Assembly (NCBI GenBank): GCA_937129385.1
Contig: CAKZNC010000102.1
Span: forward strand, 18,194-82,193
Direction of reading: 5' to 3'
DNA from: an uncultured Bacteroidota bacterium
GTDB taxonomy: Bacteria > Bacteroidota > Bacteroidia > Bacteroidales > GCA-2748055
Length of the DNA: 64,000 bases
Of this stretch, positions 25,034-34,223 are shown one piece after another. A program made the position numbers and the translations under genes. A model generated the notes under the pieces. That model saw only the letters and a program-made list of their open reading frames with translations. It had not been told where the DNA came from and made no database searches. Every line of letters starts with the position of its first letter. Within the stretch, counting starts at the first letter, position 1.

Positions 25034-26878
25034 ATGGAGCCATTGCTAAAGATAAACAGGGAAAAATGCACCGCCTGCTATGCGTGTGTAAGGTCATGTC
25101 CTGTCAAGGCGATCAAAGTCGAACCCGACCGGCCAAAGCCGATCATCATTCCTGAGCGCTGCATCGGATGTGGCAACTGTCATGCTGTCTGTTTCGACAA
25201 CGCCGTTGATATCCGCAACAGTAAAGACGAGCTCAAGAAGTTGTTAAAAGGAGAAACACCTGTGGCTGCTCTTGTTGACCCTTCGATCGCAGGAGAATTC
25301 CCGGATATTACGGATTACCGAAAATTTGTCAGCATGATCCGCAAACTGGGATTCAAGTATGTACAGGAGGTGGCATTTGGGGTTGAACTTGTCGCACAGC
25401 AGTATAAGGAACTCATAAGCAAAAGTAAAGGAAAATACTACCTGTTCGCCAACTGTCCGATCTCCGTTATGTATGTTGAAAAATACAAGCCGGAACTGAT
25501 CAAAAACCTGGCACCGATCGTGCCACCTGTTATTGCTACAGCACGTGTTGCGCGGAAACTCTACGGGAACGATATCCGCCTGGCCTATATATCACCCCTG
25601 ATTGCAAGTAAAGAAGAGGCCGTGCGACTTTCCGGCGAAGAAAGAATTGATACTGTCCTCACTTTCCTTGAGCTCAGAGAACTCTTCAGCGAATCAGGAA
25701 TCGATGAAAAAAACCTGGAATACAGTGAATTTAACGATCCCATCGGATACAAAGGATCCCTCTTCCCCTTGTCAAGCGGAATACTTGAAGCAGCCGACAT
25801 TGACCAGCGTGTTCTCACCTCAAAGGTCATAACTGTAGAAGGTGACCTTATATTTGACAGCATCAGGGAGTTCGAAGAAGAGATTACGACGATCAAATCT
25901 CATTTTAATATCTTCTACAAAGAGTTTATCATGGGGAGAGGCACCTCTCCCGGAGCCAGGAAATGGCTCCGGCGAAGTCAGCTGATCAAATACCTGAACA
26001 GGCGTGCAGGAAATTTTGATGAGAAGTCACACCAGGCAGCACTGTCAGCTTATGATGATATCAAGCTTGAAAGGGGGTTTGTGAATGATGATCAGCGACT
26101 TCCTGCACCCCCGAAAGATAAAGTTGAGAAGATACAGGCTGAATTGCAAAAGCATGAAGAAAATGAAAGAGGATGCGGTGCATGTGGATATAAATCATGC
26201 CACGAATTTGCCACTGCAATTGCCCAGGGACTCGCTGTTCCGGAGATGTGCAACTTCTACGCCACAAGCAATACCCTGGACCACATTCAGTCACTTAAAA
26301 TCAGTAATGAAAAACTGGCACAGGCACAGGCTGCCCTGAAGGCTTCAGAAAAAATTGCAAGACAGGAAAAAGAATCTTCGATGGAGGCTTCTGAAATAAC
26401 CAGGACCATGCTGCAAAAGCTTCCATCCGGGGTCGTGATCCTGGATAAATCACTTAAAATTATACAAGCCAATGAAAGCTTCATTGAACTGCTTGGCGAA
26501 GAGGCACTTGAGATCAATGAGGTAATACCGGGATTAACAGGCGCAGATCTGAAGACATTACTCCCCTATCCGGTTCATAACCTGTTTACCTATGTACTCG
26601 CCAACAATGAAAATATTACTGACCGGGACATCACACTAGTTGGTAAACAGTTCAGCATCTCTGTTTTCGTCATCAGGAAAGAAAAAATCGTCGGCGCAGT
26701 CATCCGCGACCTATCTGCTCCAGAAGTGCAAAAAGAAGAGATTGTCAAACGCCTTACCGATGTGGTCGATAAAAACCTGAGCCTGGTGCAACAGATCGGG
26801 TTTATCCTTGGCGAAGGGGCTTCGGAATCTGAGCGAATGCTGAACTCGATAATAGAATCCTACAAGCCAAAAAATTAG
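25034..26878 (+). CDS. HydS-like sensor: ferredoxin, degenerate [FeFe]-hydrogenase domain, Fe-S domain, PAS
   Basis: The 614-residue protein has two [4Fe-4S] motifs (CTACYACVRSCP, CIGCGNCHAVC), then a hydrogenase large-subunit C-terminal domain (about 70-330). A further Fe-S domain follows at about 370-400 (CGACGYKSCHEFATAIAQGLAVPEMC), then a coiled coil and a PAS domain (about 450-560). Sensory group C hydrogenases share this layout. The H-cluster motifs are badly altered: L1 reads FANCPIS, L2 reads ISPLIASK with no cysteine, and L3 reads FIMGRGTSPGAR where the two cysteines should be. Only one of the four ligands (Cys about 141) remains, so a bound H-cluster is very unlikely. It may sense redox state through its other clusters and signal to the phosphatase next door. 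Confidence 0.87.
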   Translation: MEPLLKINREKCTACYACVRSCPVKAIKVEPDRPKPIIIPERCIGCGNCHAVCFDNAVDIRNSKDELKKLLKGETPVAALVDPSIAGEFPDITDYRKFVSMIRKLGFKYVQEVAFGVELVAQQYKELISKSKGKYYLFANCPISVMYVEKYKPELIKNLAPIVPPVIATARVARKLYGNDIRLAYISPLIASKEEAVRLSGEERIDTVLTFLELRELFSESGIDEKNLEYSEFNDPIGYKGSLFPLSSGILEAADIDQRVLTSKVITVEGDLIFDSIREFEEEITTIKSHFNIFYKEFIMGRGTSPGARKWLRRSQLIKYLNRRAGNFDEKSHQAALSAYDDIKLERGFVNDDQRLPAPPKDKVEKIQAELQKHEENERGCGACGYKSCHEFATAIAQGLAVPEMCNFYATSNTLDHIQSLKISNEKLAQAQAALKASEKIARQEKESSMEASEITRTMLQKLPSGVVILDKSLKIIQANESFIELLGEEALEINEVIPGLTGADLKTLLPYPVHNLFTYVLANNENITDRDITLVGKQFSISVFVIRKEKIVGAVIRDLSAPEVQKEEIVKRLTDVVDKNLSLVQQIGFILGEGASESERMLNSIIESYKPKN

Positions 26879-26890
26879 GCTGGACAAAGC

Positions 26891-28075
26891 ATGAACAGCG
26901 ATTTTTACATAGAGGTGATTTCTGAGCAAAGAAATTATGGTGAGGAACGGATTTGCGGGGATGTATTCCTGTCGCGTAAAATCAGGGAGGAAAACCGCAC
27001 AATCGCAGTCCTGTCCGATGGAATGGGGCACGGTGTAAAAGCCAATGTACTTGCTACATTAACAGCCACTATGTCGGTCAATTTCACAATTGAACACAAA
27101 CATCCTGAAACCATCGCAGATATCATCATGAATACACTGCCGGTATGCAGTGAGCGGCACATGAGCTATTCAACATTTACCATTGTGGATATCGAAGCCG
27201 ATGGAAAAATCAATATACTGGAATATGACAACCCACAGACCATCATTATCCGAAACCTGAGACTGTTTGATCCGGGATGGCAGCAGACGGTGTTGCATAC
27301 GGCAAAAAATGAAGGCAAGGAGATCAGGACCTGTCAGTTCAAACCCCTGAAGGAGGACAGGATCCTTATATTCTCGGATGGCATTACCCAGAGTGGATTG
27401 GGTACAGAAAAATTCCCGCTTGGATGGGGGCACGACCAACTTGCATCCTATGCTGAAAAGCTCGTCAGGAACACCCCCAGCCTGTCAGCTGCCAAACTTG
27501 CCGAAAAAATTGTCAATATGGCTTACCGTAACGACAATTATAGTTCAAAGGATGATACCAGCTGTGCAAGTATCTATTTCCGTGAACCCAGGAAATTACT
27601 CATCTCCACCGGCCCTCCATATGAAAAAGAAAATGACAAGAAACTTGTCAGCGCAGTTAAGGAATTCAAAGGCAAGAAGATCATTTGTGGTGCAACCACC
27701 GCCGACATCATCGCCAGGGGCCTGGATGTCACTATTGAAGACAGCCTTGAATTCTCAGATCCCGACCTTCCCCCGGTTTCTGTCATGCCCGGCATAGACC
27801 TGGTGACCGAAGGAATTCTTACGCTGACAAAAGTTACCAGGATACTGAAAGAATACACCCCGGGTTACGACCTGGGCAATGGTCCGGCCGACAGGATCAT
27901 AAAAATGGTGAAGGAGAGTGATGAGATCGAGATCATTATCGGCACACGTATCAATATCGCACACCAGGACCCAAATCTCCCGGTCGACCTCGAAATCCGC
28001 CGCACTGTGGCAAAAAGGATGTCCAGGCTGCTGGAAGAAAAATTCCTCAAAGAGGTCTCAATAAGGTATATTTAG
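26891..28075 (+). CDS. SpoIIE-type PP2C serine phosphatase with C-terminal extension
   Basis: Residues about 1-215 form a SpoIIE/RsbU phosphatase domain: VLSDGMGHGVKANVLA, RILIFSDGITQSGLG and SSKDDTSCASIYF hold the metal-binding Asp residues. Residues 220-394 (LISTGPPYEKENDKKLVSAVKEFKGKKIICGATTADIIAR...) form a second domain I cannot name. It follows the HydS-like sensor by 12 bases and is probably its output. Such phosphatases usually act on phosphorylated STAS anti-anti-sigma proteins, but no STAS or RsbW-like gene is in the window. Phosphatase-linked sensory hydrogenases are a known class. Confidence 0.88.
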   Translation: MNSDFYIEVISEQRNYGEERICGDVFLSRKIREENRTIAVLSDGMGHGVKANVLATLTATMSVNFTIEHKHPETIADIIMNTLPVCSERHMSYSTFTIVDIEADGKINILEYDNPQTIIIRNLRLFDPGWQQTVLHTAKNEGKEIRTCQFKPLKEDRILIFSDGITQSGLGTEKFPLGWGHDQLASYAEKLVRNTPSLSAAKLAEKIVNMAYRNDNYSSKDDTSCASIYFREPRKLLISTGPPYEKENDKKLVSAVKEFKGKKIICGATTADIIARGLDVTIEDSLEFSDPDLPPVSVMPGIDLVTEGILTLTKVTRILKEYTPGYDLGNGPADRIIKMVKESDEIEIIIGTRINIAHQDPNLPVDLEIRRTVAKRMSRLLEEKFLKEVSIRYI

Positions 28076-28105
28076 AACAAAAACCCCGCTTTTTCGTATA
28101 TTTAG

Positions 28106-28126
28106 TATGGCATACTTATTGCCATA
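28106..28126 (+). promoter_or_regulatory. Palindrome with sigma-54-like promoter pattern upstream of lon
   Basis: TATGGCA-TACTTAT-TGCCATA is a perfect 7-7-7 inverted repeat. Read on the plus strand it contains TGGCATACTTATTGC, with the GG and GC pairs 12 bases apart as in the sigma-54 consensus TGGCACGNNNNTTGC. Transcription would begin near 28134, about 57 bases before the lon ATG. It could equally be a repressor site. Confidence 0.45.
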
Positions 28127-28190
28127 ACTGTAAAGCGAAAAAAAATCTTGTTATACTGACAGGTTGACTGTTTGAAATTAGGAGGGAAGA

Positions 28191-30638
28191 ATGAATAGTG
28201 ATTTTGCAAAAGGACTTGAAGACCTTTTCCTGCCCATGGATGAAGAAGCGGAATATATTCCTTTGCTGGCCGATGACGAAGAAGAAGCAATGGGGAAAAT
28301 GAATATCCCGGATGTACTGCCTGTACTCCCGCTGAGAAATACTGTGTTATTTCCTGGTGTTGTCATCCCCATTACTGTTGGACGAGACAAATCTGTCAAG
28401 CTGATCCAGGATGTTTATAAAAAGAATAAGATACTGGGGGCAGTTTCTCAGCTCGATTCCAATATCGAAGAGCCGAAACTCGAAGATATCTACCGGGTCG
28501 GTACTGTGGCACAGATACTGAAGATTCTTGAAATGCCGGATGGATCCACCAGTGTGATCATACAGGGCCGGAAAAGATTCAAGGTGGAAGACCTGATGAC
28601 AGATAAGCCCTATCATATTGCCAGGATTTCCCCCCTTGAAGATTCCAGGGAAGAACCAAAGGAGGAGGCCGATGCTGTGGCCGCAACCCTGAAAGATCTG
28701 GCTATCAAGATCATTAAATTATCTTCAAATATACCGGCTGAAGCCACATTTGCTGTAAAAAACATTGAAAGCCCATCGTTTCTGATCAATTTCCTTGCCT
28801 CCAACAGTGAACTCAATATGGAGGAGAAGCAAAAATTGCTCGAAATGAACAATGTCGTGAAACGGGGTCTGTACCTGTTGGAACACCTTTCAAAAGAGGT
28901 ACAAATGCTGGAATTGAAAAGCGACATTCAGTCCAAGGTGAAATCCGATCTCGACCAGCAACAAAGAGAATACCTGCTTCATCAACAGATGAAGACGATA
29001 CAGGACGAACTCGGAGGTAATCCGGTTGACCAGGAAATTACTGAATACAGGAAAAAAGGAAAAAATAAAAAATGGTCAGAGGAGGTTAAAAAGGAGTTTT
29101 CAAAGGAGCTTGACAAATTACAACGCCTGAACCCTGCTACCGGTGAATATTCAGTCCAGGTAAATTACATCCAGACCATGCTGGAATTGCCCTGGAATGA
29201 ATATACGAAAGATAATTTCAACCTGAAAAGAGCCGACAGGATACTTGAAAAGGACCACTTCGGCCTGGAGAAGGTAAAAGAACGAATCCTTGAACATCTT
29301 GCAGTATTGAAGCTGAAGGGAGATATGAAATCCCCGATCCTTTGCCTGGTCGGACCTCCTGGAGTTGGAAAGACATCGCTTGGAAAATCAATCGGGGAAG
29401 CCCTGGGAAGAAAGTATATCCGGATGTCGCTGGGCGGACTGCACGATGAGGCGGAAATCAGGGGCCACAGGAAGACATACATCGGTGCCATGCCGGGCAG
29501 GATCATTCAAAATCTGAAAAAAACAAAATCCTCCAACCCGGTGTTTGTGCTGGATGAGATCGATAAGATCGGAAGGGATGCCCATGGAGATCCGGCATCA
29601 GCCTTGCTTGAAGTACTTGACCCGGAACAAAATTCCACATTCCACGATAACTTCCTGGAGGTCGACTATGACCTTTCAAGGGTCATGTTCATTGCTACTG
29701 CGAATACCACGGCTGGTATTCATCCTGCATTGCTTGACCGGATGGAGATCATCAATGTCTCGGGATATATCGTAGAGGAAAAGGTTGAAATTGCAAAACG
29801 ACACCTCATACCAAAACAGCTGGACAACCACGGCCTGAACAGCAAACAGGTGATGTTTCCCAAAAAGACCATAGAGAGGATTGTGGAAGATTATACCCGG
29901 GAATCCGGAGTACGTCAACTGGATAAGCAGATCGCGAAATCACTCCGCGTAATTGCCAAACAATTGGCTTTCGAAGAGACCGTGGAAAGGAAGATCACCT
30001 CCTCCAGGATCAGCGAAATCCTGGGCAAACCGCTATATTCAAAGGAGAAATACCACGACAATAGCTTTGCAGGAGTGGTCACCGGATTGGCCTGGACCGC
30101 AAGCGGTGGAGAAATTTTGTATGTCGAAACATCTTTGAGCAAGGGAGATGGGAAACTTACCCTGACTGGAAACCTGGGTGATGTAATGAAGGAATCAGCC
30201 GTCATCGCACTTGAATTCCTGAAATCACATCCGGATGTTCTCGGTGTGGATTCCTCGCTGTTTTCAAAATACAACATACATATTCATGTACCTGAGGGTG
30301 CCATCCCAAAAGACGGACCATCTGCCGGTGTAACAATGGTGACCTCCATTGCCTCGGCCTTTACCCAGCGAAAAGTAAAAAACAAACTTGCAATGACTGG
30401 TGAAATCACATTGCGGGGTAAAGTACTCCCGGTGGGTGGGATCAAGGAAAAAATTCTTGCAGCAAGAAGGGCAGGCATTACAAGTATCGTCTTATCAGGT
30501 GAGAACAGCAAAGATGTTGAAGAGATCAAGGAGATTTACCGTAAAGGGCTCCATTTTGATTATGTTGAAGATATACGGGAAGTGGTCGGCCTGGCAATTC
30601 TGAAGCAAAAGGTCAGCAAACCCATGCTGATCACATGA
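28191..30638 (+). CDS. lon: ATP-dependent Lon protease
   Basis: The 815-residue protein has the LonA layout: N-terminal substrate domain (LPVLPLRNTVLFPGVVIPITVGRDKS), central AAA+ domain with Walker A GPPGVGKTSLGKSIG and Walker B VFVLDEIDKIG, and C-terminal protease domain with the catalytic Ser in PKDGPSAGVTM and Lys in GGIKEKILAARRAG. It degrades misfolded and regulatory proteins in the cytoplasm. An acidic N-terminal extension of about 40 residues precedes the conserved start. A strong terminator follows. Confidence 0.98.
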   Translation: MNSDFAKGLEDLFLPMDEEAEYIPLLADDEEEAMGKMNIPDVLPVLPLRNTVLFPGVVIPITVGRDKSVKLIQDVYKKNKILGAVSQLDSNIEEPKLEDIYRVGTVAQILKILEMPDGSTSVIIQGRKRFKVEDLMTDKPYHIARISPLEDSREEPKEEADAVAATLKDLAIKIIKLSSNIPAEATFAVKNIESPSFLINFLASNSELNMEEKQKLLEMNNVVKRGLYLLEHLSKEVQMLELKSDIQSKVKSDLDQQQREYLLHQQMKTIQDELGGNPVDQEITEYRKKGKNKKWSEEVKKEFSKELDKLQRLNPATGEYSVQVNYIQTMLELPWNEYTKDNFNLKRADRILEKDHFGLEKVKERILEHLAVLKLKGDMKSPILCLVGPPGVGKTSLGKSIGEALGRKYIRMSLGGLHDEAEIRGHRKTYIGAMPGRIIQNLKKTKSSNPVFVLDEIDKIGRDAHGDPASALLEVLDPEQNSTFHDNFLEVDYDLSRVMFIATANTTAGIHPALLDRMEIINVSGYIVEEKVEIAKRHLIPKQLDNHGLNSKQVMFPKKTIERIVEDYTRESGVRQLDKQIAKSLRVIAKQLAFEETVERKITSSRISEILGKPLYSKEKYHDNSFAGVVTGLAWTASGGEILYVETSLSKGDGKLTLTGNLGDVMKESAVIALEFLKSHPDVLGVDSSLFSKYNIHIHVPEGAIPKDGPSAGVTMVTSIASAFTQRKVKNKLAMTGEITLRGKVLPVGGIKEKILAARRAGITSIVLSGENSKDVEEIKEIYRKGLHFDYVEDIREVVGLAILKQKVSKPMLIT

Positions 30639-30658
30639 TAGCGTAAAAAGAAGATAAA

Positions 30659-30691
30659 AAAAGCCGGGGTCTTGTTCTGACCCCGGCTTTT
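30659..30691. terminator. Strong intrinsic terminator after lon
   Basis: AAAAGCCGGGGTC and GACCCCGGCTTTT form a perfect 13-base-pair stem around the seven-base loop TTGTTCT. The A and T runs on both sides let it work in both directions, for lon on the plus strand and for the small T9SS-like ORF on the minus strand. Confidence 0.93.
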
Positions 30692-30710
30692 AATTTTCTC
30701 TTTTGAATCG

Positions 30711-30881
30711 TTAGCAAATTAATAATTTAGATGTCTCAATTCCCCTGCTTGTCTTGATCTTGACAAAATAGACCCCACAGGGAAGTCCTTTGGATTCAAG
30801 TTCTGAAATCTCAAAAGATTTGTTCGCTGCTGATCGGTACTTATATACCGGCATTCCGTCCAGGTTGTACACTTCAATCAT
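30711..30881 (-). CDS. 56-residue orphan resembling a T9SS C-terminal sorting domain
   Basis: This ORF is below the length of the track. It reads MIEVYNLDGMPVYKYRSAANKSFEISELESKGLPCGVYFVKIKTSRGIETSKLLIC and ends just before the lon terminator. The pattern V(Y/F)NLxGxxVY...LPxGVYxVKIKT..G...SKLLI matches type A T9SS sorting domains (as in the large protein at 44523). It has no signal peptide, and a stop codon lies directly upstream in frame. It is therefore either the remnant of a lost secreted protein or a tiny gene. About 165 non-coding bases separate it from the response regulator upstream. Confidence 0.55.
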   Translation of the reverse strand: MIEVYNLDGMPVYKYRSAANKSFEISELESKGLPCGVYFVKIKTSRGIETSKLLIC

Positions 30882-31047
30882 AGCTCTTCAGGTTTAGGTT
30901 GCAACTAGTAAGATACCGAGGGTAAAAATATATGGTTGAATTACCATTTTAAAACCTTTGCTGACTTATTGTATAAAGTGTATGTCTCCATACATGAAAA
31001 TAGGCTGATGGCTTATGAACCAATTTTTTGCTGCACTTAAAAAAGGA

Positions 31048-31788
31048 TTAGAAATAGCCTTCGAGGAGCTTGATCTTCTGCATAGGAATCTTGATGGTAT
31101 GCGTATGACCGTTCTTCTCAAGCTCGCATATGTTTGAGCGACGGTCTACCCTGGAGATAAATTTCATATTGATAATGTATGAACGGCTGATCCGCAGGAA
31201 TGAACCGGCCTCAATCATCTTTTCAAGGTTGCCCAGACTGAGTGTGCTTGTCTCTGTCTTCCCATTCACAAGCTTGATGTGACTGTAATTGCCATCTGCT
31301 TCTATATACATGATTTCATCCGGATCGACAAAAAAGTAACCCGTTCTTGTATTTAGCCGGATCCTCCCAGGTCTGGTCTTATTCAACAGATCGACCAGGT
31401 GATTTAGATCACTCTTCTGGTTTCGGTTCAAAAATTCCCTGAACCGGTCGATCGCACCAAACAATTCCGCTTTGCTGATGGGTTTTAAAAGGTAATCAAA
31501 TGCAGCGTTCCGTATGGCCCTAACTGCATAATTCTCGTATGCAGTCACAAAAATGATCCCTGGAAACAGACTGTATTTTCTAAGTTCATCCAGGAAAGTA
31601 AACCCATCTTTTCCCGGCATTTGAATATCCAGTAAAACAAGATCCGGCTTGATTCTCAGTGCCAGTTCAATTGCATCGTCCACATTGGATGCCACTCCTG
31701 ACACCTCCAGGTCTGGATACTTTCTTAACAAAATGTTCAGCAGATCCCTGACTTCAGGTTCGTCATCTATGATAAGCGTTTTGATCAT
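31048..31788 (-). CDS. LytTR-family response regulator
   Basis: The 246-residue protein has a receiver domain (TLIIDDEPEVRDLL, phospho-Asp in LVLLDIQMPGKDGF, VTAYENYAVRAIRNAAFDYLLKPI) and a C-terminal LytTR DNA-binding domain (LNTRTGYFFVDPDEIMYIEADGNYSHIKLVNGK...FLRISRSYIINMKFI). It should bind DNA when phosphorylated by a partner kinase. No sensor kinase is adjacent; such regulators usually pair with YpdA/LytS-type kinases rather than propeller kinases. Its targets are unknown. Confidence 0.94.
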   Translation of the reverse strand: MIKTLIIDDEPEVRDLLNILLRKYPDLEVSGVASNVDDAIELALRIKPDLVLLDIQMPGKDGFTFLDELRKYSLFPGIIFVTAYENYAVRAIRNAAFDYLLKPISKAELFGAIDRFREFLNRNQKSDLNHLVDLLNKTRPGRIRLNTRTGYFFVDPDEIMYIEADGNYSHIKLVNGKTETSTLSLGNLEKMIEAGSFLRISRSYIINMKFISRVDRRSNICELEKNGHTHTIKIPMQKIKLLEGYF

Positions 31789-31943
31789 AGCTCATACAAG
31801 GGTTCGGTTATTATTGGCTTTTTTCCGGGAAGCCCACCTTTGGAAAATGAGGTTCCATCTACAAATATCTTTAAAAAAAGAAAATCAGAAATGATTATAC
31901 CATATTTTTTTGTATTATTCATCTCCTTTTAGCTGTTCTCTCT

Positions 31944-34172
31944 ATGGCAAATGGTAATATGAACAAAAGCAAGGGGTTCGGTACGGCTCCGGTCTTTTTC
32001 ACAGCGATCTCTACAATCCTGGGAGCCATCCTGTTCCTCAGGTTTGGATATGCAGTTGGTCACCAAGGATTTATCGGTGTACTCGGGATTATCATCCTGG
32101 GGCACCTGGTCACAATCCCCACTGCTATGGCTGTTGCTGAGATCGCAACAAACCAGAAGGTTCAGGGGGGAGGTGCCTACTTCATTATCAGCCGATCATT
32201 CGGGCTGAATATTGGCGCTTCCATTGGAATTGCTCTCTACCTCTCACAGGCCATTAGCGTGGCCTTCTATGTCATCGCATTCTCTGAAGCATTTATGCCG
32301 CTGTTCGACTATTTGCATTACAATTTCAATATCCCCTATATTGACAAACGATGGGTCGGACTTGCATTGATGACTTTCCTGTCAATATTGATGCTCACAA
32401 AGGGTGCAAATGTGGGGATCAAGGCCTTGTATATTGTGGTTGCAATACTCTTTACATCCCTGCTGATGTTTTTTGCAGGCAAGACCAGTACACCCCCAGA
32501 GTCGATCAATTTTAATCTTTCTATCCGGAACAACGACAGCTTTTTCTATGTATTCACCATCATTTTTCCAGCGTTTACAGGTCTGATCGCGGGCCTGGGG
32601 CTCTCAGGCGACCTGCGCAATCCGAGCAAGTCAATTCCAAAAGGTACACTTTGGGCCACTTTTGCAGGATTGATCATCTACATCCTGGTAGGCTATAAAC
32701 TCGTGATCAGCGCAACTCCAGAAGAACTGGCCGCTGACCCACTGATCATGGAAAAAATTGCCCTGTGGGGTCCGATTATTCCCATAGGACTTGCTGCAGC
32801 ATCACTCTCTTCCGCCCTTGGCTCCATAATGGTAGCCCCACGTACACTCCAGGCCATAGGTCTGGACAATTCATTTCCGAATAAGCTGCTTAATGGATGG
32901 CTTGCAAAGGGAAAACCTGTTACCAATGAACCTGTAAACAGCGGATTGATTACGATCATTGTGGCATATTTTTTCGTCTCGATTGGAGACATCGACTTTG
33001 TGGCAAAGATCATTGCCATGTTTTTTATGCTTACCTATGGTGCGATCTGTACGATCTCCCTGATGGAGCATTTTGCGGCAGATCCGGCATACAGGCCAAC
33101 TTTTCGATCCCGCTGGTACATCAGCTTTCTCGGTGCCGTGGCCTCCTTCTGGTTGATGTTCAAGATGAATGCCCCCTATGCCATCCTCTCCCTCGTGATC
33201 ATGGTCTTGATCTATGTCATGGTCTCATCATACCAGTCGAGGGATAAGGGGATAGAGAATCTTTTCCGTGGCGTAATCTTTCAGCTGAGCAGACAGCTTC
33301 AACTCTTGGCTCAACGGGCAGACAAAGAAGACCTGGACAAGCACTGGAGACCCTTTACGATCTGTATCTCTGAGGATACTTTCCTCCGACGGAGCTCTTT
33401 TGATATGCTCCGCTGGATCTCCTACAAATACGGCTTTGGTACCTACATCCATTATATCAAAGGGTTCCTGTCGGAAAAAACCAACAAGGATTCAAAGGTG
33501 GTCCTTGATAAATTACTGAACCTCGCTGCAGGAACAAAAAACAGGGTCTATCTTGATACCATCATCAGCCCCTCCTATACATCGGCGATTGCACAGGTAA
33601 TCCAGCTTTCCGGGATCTCTGGAAAAGGCAACAATATGATCCTTTTTGAATTTTCCCAGAATCAGCCGGAATCACTGGAAGATGCACTGAATACACATGA
33701 TATTCTTCATTCAACAGGATTTGATATCTGTGTCCTTAGTACATCATACAAGGGATTTGGGTATCACAAGCAGATCCACATCTGGATCACCCCGTCGGAT
33801 TATGAAAATGCAAACCTCATGATCCTGCTCGGTTATATCCTCATGGGCCACCCCGATTGGAAAAATGGATTTATCAAGATCTTCGCAATATATGATGCCT
33901 CCGAAATGGAGCGGAAACGCGACCATATCAAAGAACTCATTCAGGAGGGGCGCCTTCCGATCTCTTTTAAAAATATCAACCTGATCCCGCTTAACCAGGA
34001 TTCGAGCAATGTGAAAGAGACCATTTCAAATACTTCTGTTGATGCAGATCTCACCATTATCGGGTTCAGGGGTGAGAAAATAAAGACTGAAGGGAACAGG
34101 CTATTTACAGGTTACGACAATCTGGGCAATATACTTTTCGTTAGCTCTAACAAGGAAAAAGAGATCAAATAG
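31944..34172 (+). CDS. Amino acid permease / cation-chloride cotransporter-like membrane protein
   Basis: The 742-residue protein has about twelve membrane spans in residues 10-430: FGTAPVFFTAISTILGAILFLRFGYAVGHQG, GGGAYFIISRSFGLNIGASIGIALYLSQAISVAFYVI and FPAFTGLIAGLGLSGDLRNPSKSIPKGTLWA are the APC-superfamily core. The first block and the long soluble C-terminal domain (about 300 residues, ending TLIIGFRGEKIKTEG) resemble cation-chloride cotransporters (SLC12) and their bacterial relatives. It probably moves ions or amino acids with a cation; the substrate is not readable. Confidence 0.85.
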   Translation: MANGNMNKSKGFGTAPVFFTAISTILGAILFLRFGYAVGHQGFIGVLGIIILGHLVTIPTAMAVAEIATNQKVQGGGAYFIISRSFGLNIGASIGIALYLSQAISVAFYVIAFSEAFMPLFDYLHYNFNIPYIDKRWVGLALMTFLSILMLTKGANVGIKALYIVVAILFTSLLMFFAGKTSTPPESINFNLSIRNNDSFFYVFTIIFPAFTGLIAGLGLSGDLRNPSKSIPKGTLWATFAGLIIYILVGYKLVISATPEELAADPLIMEKIALWGPIIPIGLAAASLSSALGSIMVAPRTLQAIGLDNSFPNKLLNGWLAKGKPVTNEPVNSGLITIIVAYFFVSIGDIDFVAKIIAMFFMLTYGAICTISLMEHFAADPAYRPTFRSRWYISFLGAVASFWLMFKMNAPYAILSLVIMVLIYVMVSSYQSRDKGIENLFRGVIFQLSRQLQLLAQRADKEDLDKHWRPFTICISEDTFLRRSSFDMLRWISYKYGFGTYIHYIKGFLSEKTNKDSKVVLDKLLNLAAGTKNRVYLDTIISPSYTSAIAQVIQLSGISGKGNNMILFEFSQNQPESLEDALNTHDILHSTGFDICVLSTSYKGFGYHKQIHIWITPSDYENANLMILLGYILMGHPDWKNGFIKIFAIYDASEMERKRDHIKELIQEGRLPISFKNINLIPLNQDSSNVKETISNTSVDADLTIIGFRGEKIKTEGNRLFTGYDNLGNILFVSSNKEKEIK

Positions 34173-34223
34173 TCATTTCTTCAAAAAAGATTAATTTTAG
34201 ATCCTAATCAAAATATTTGATGT

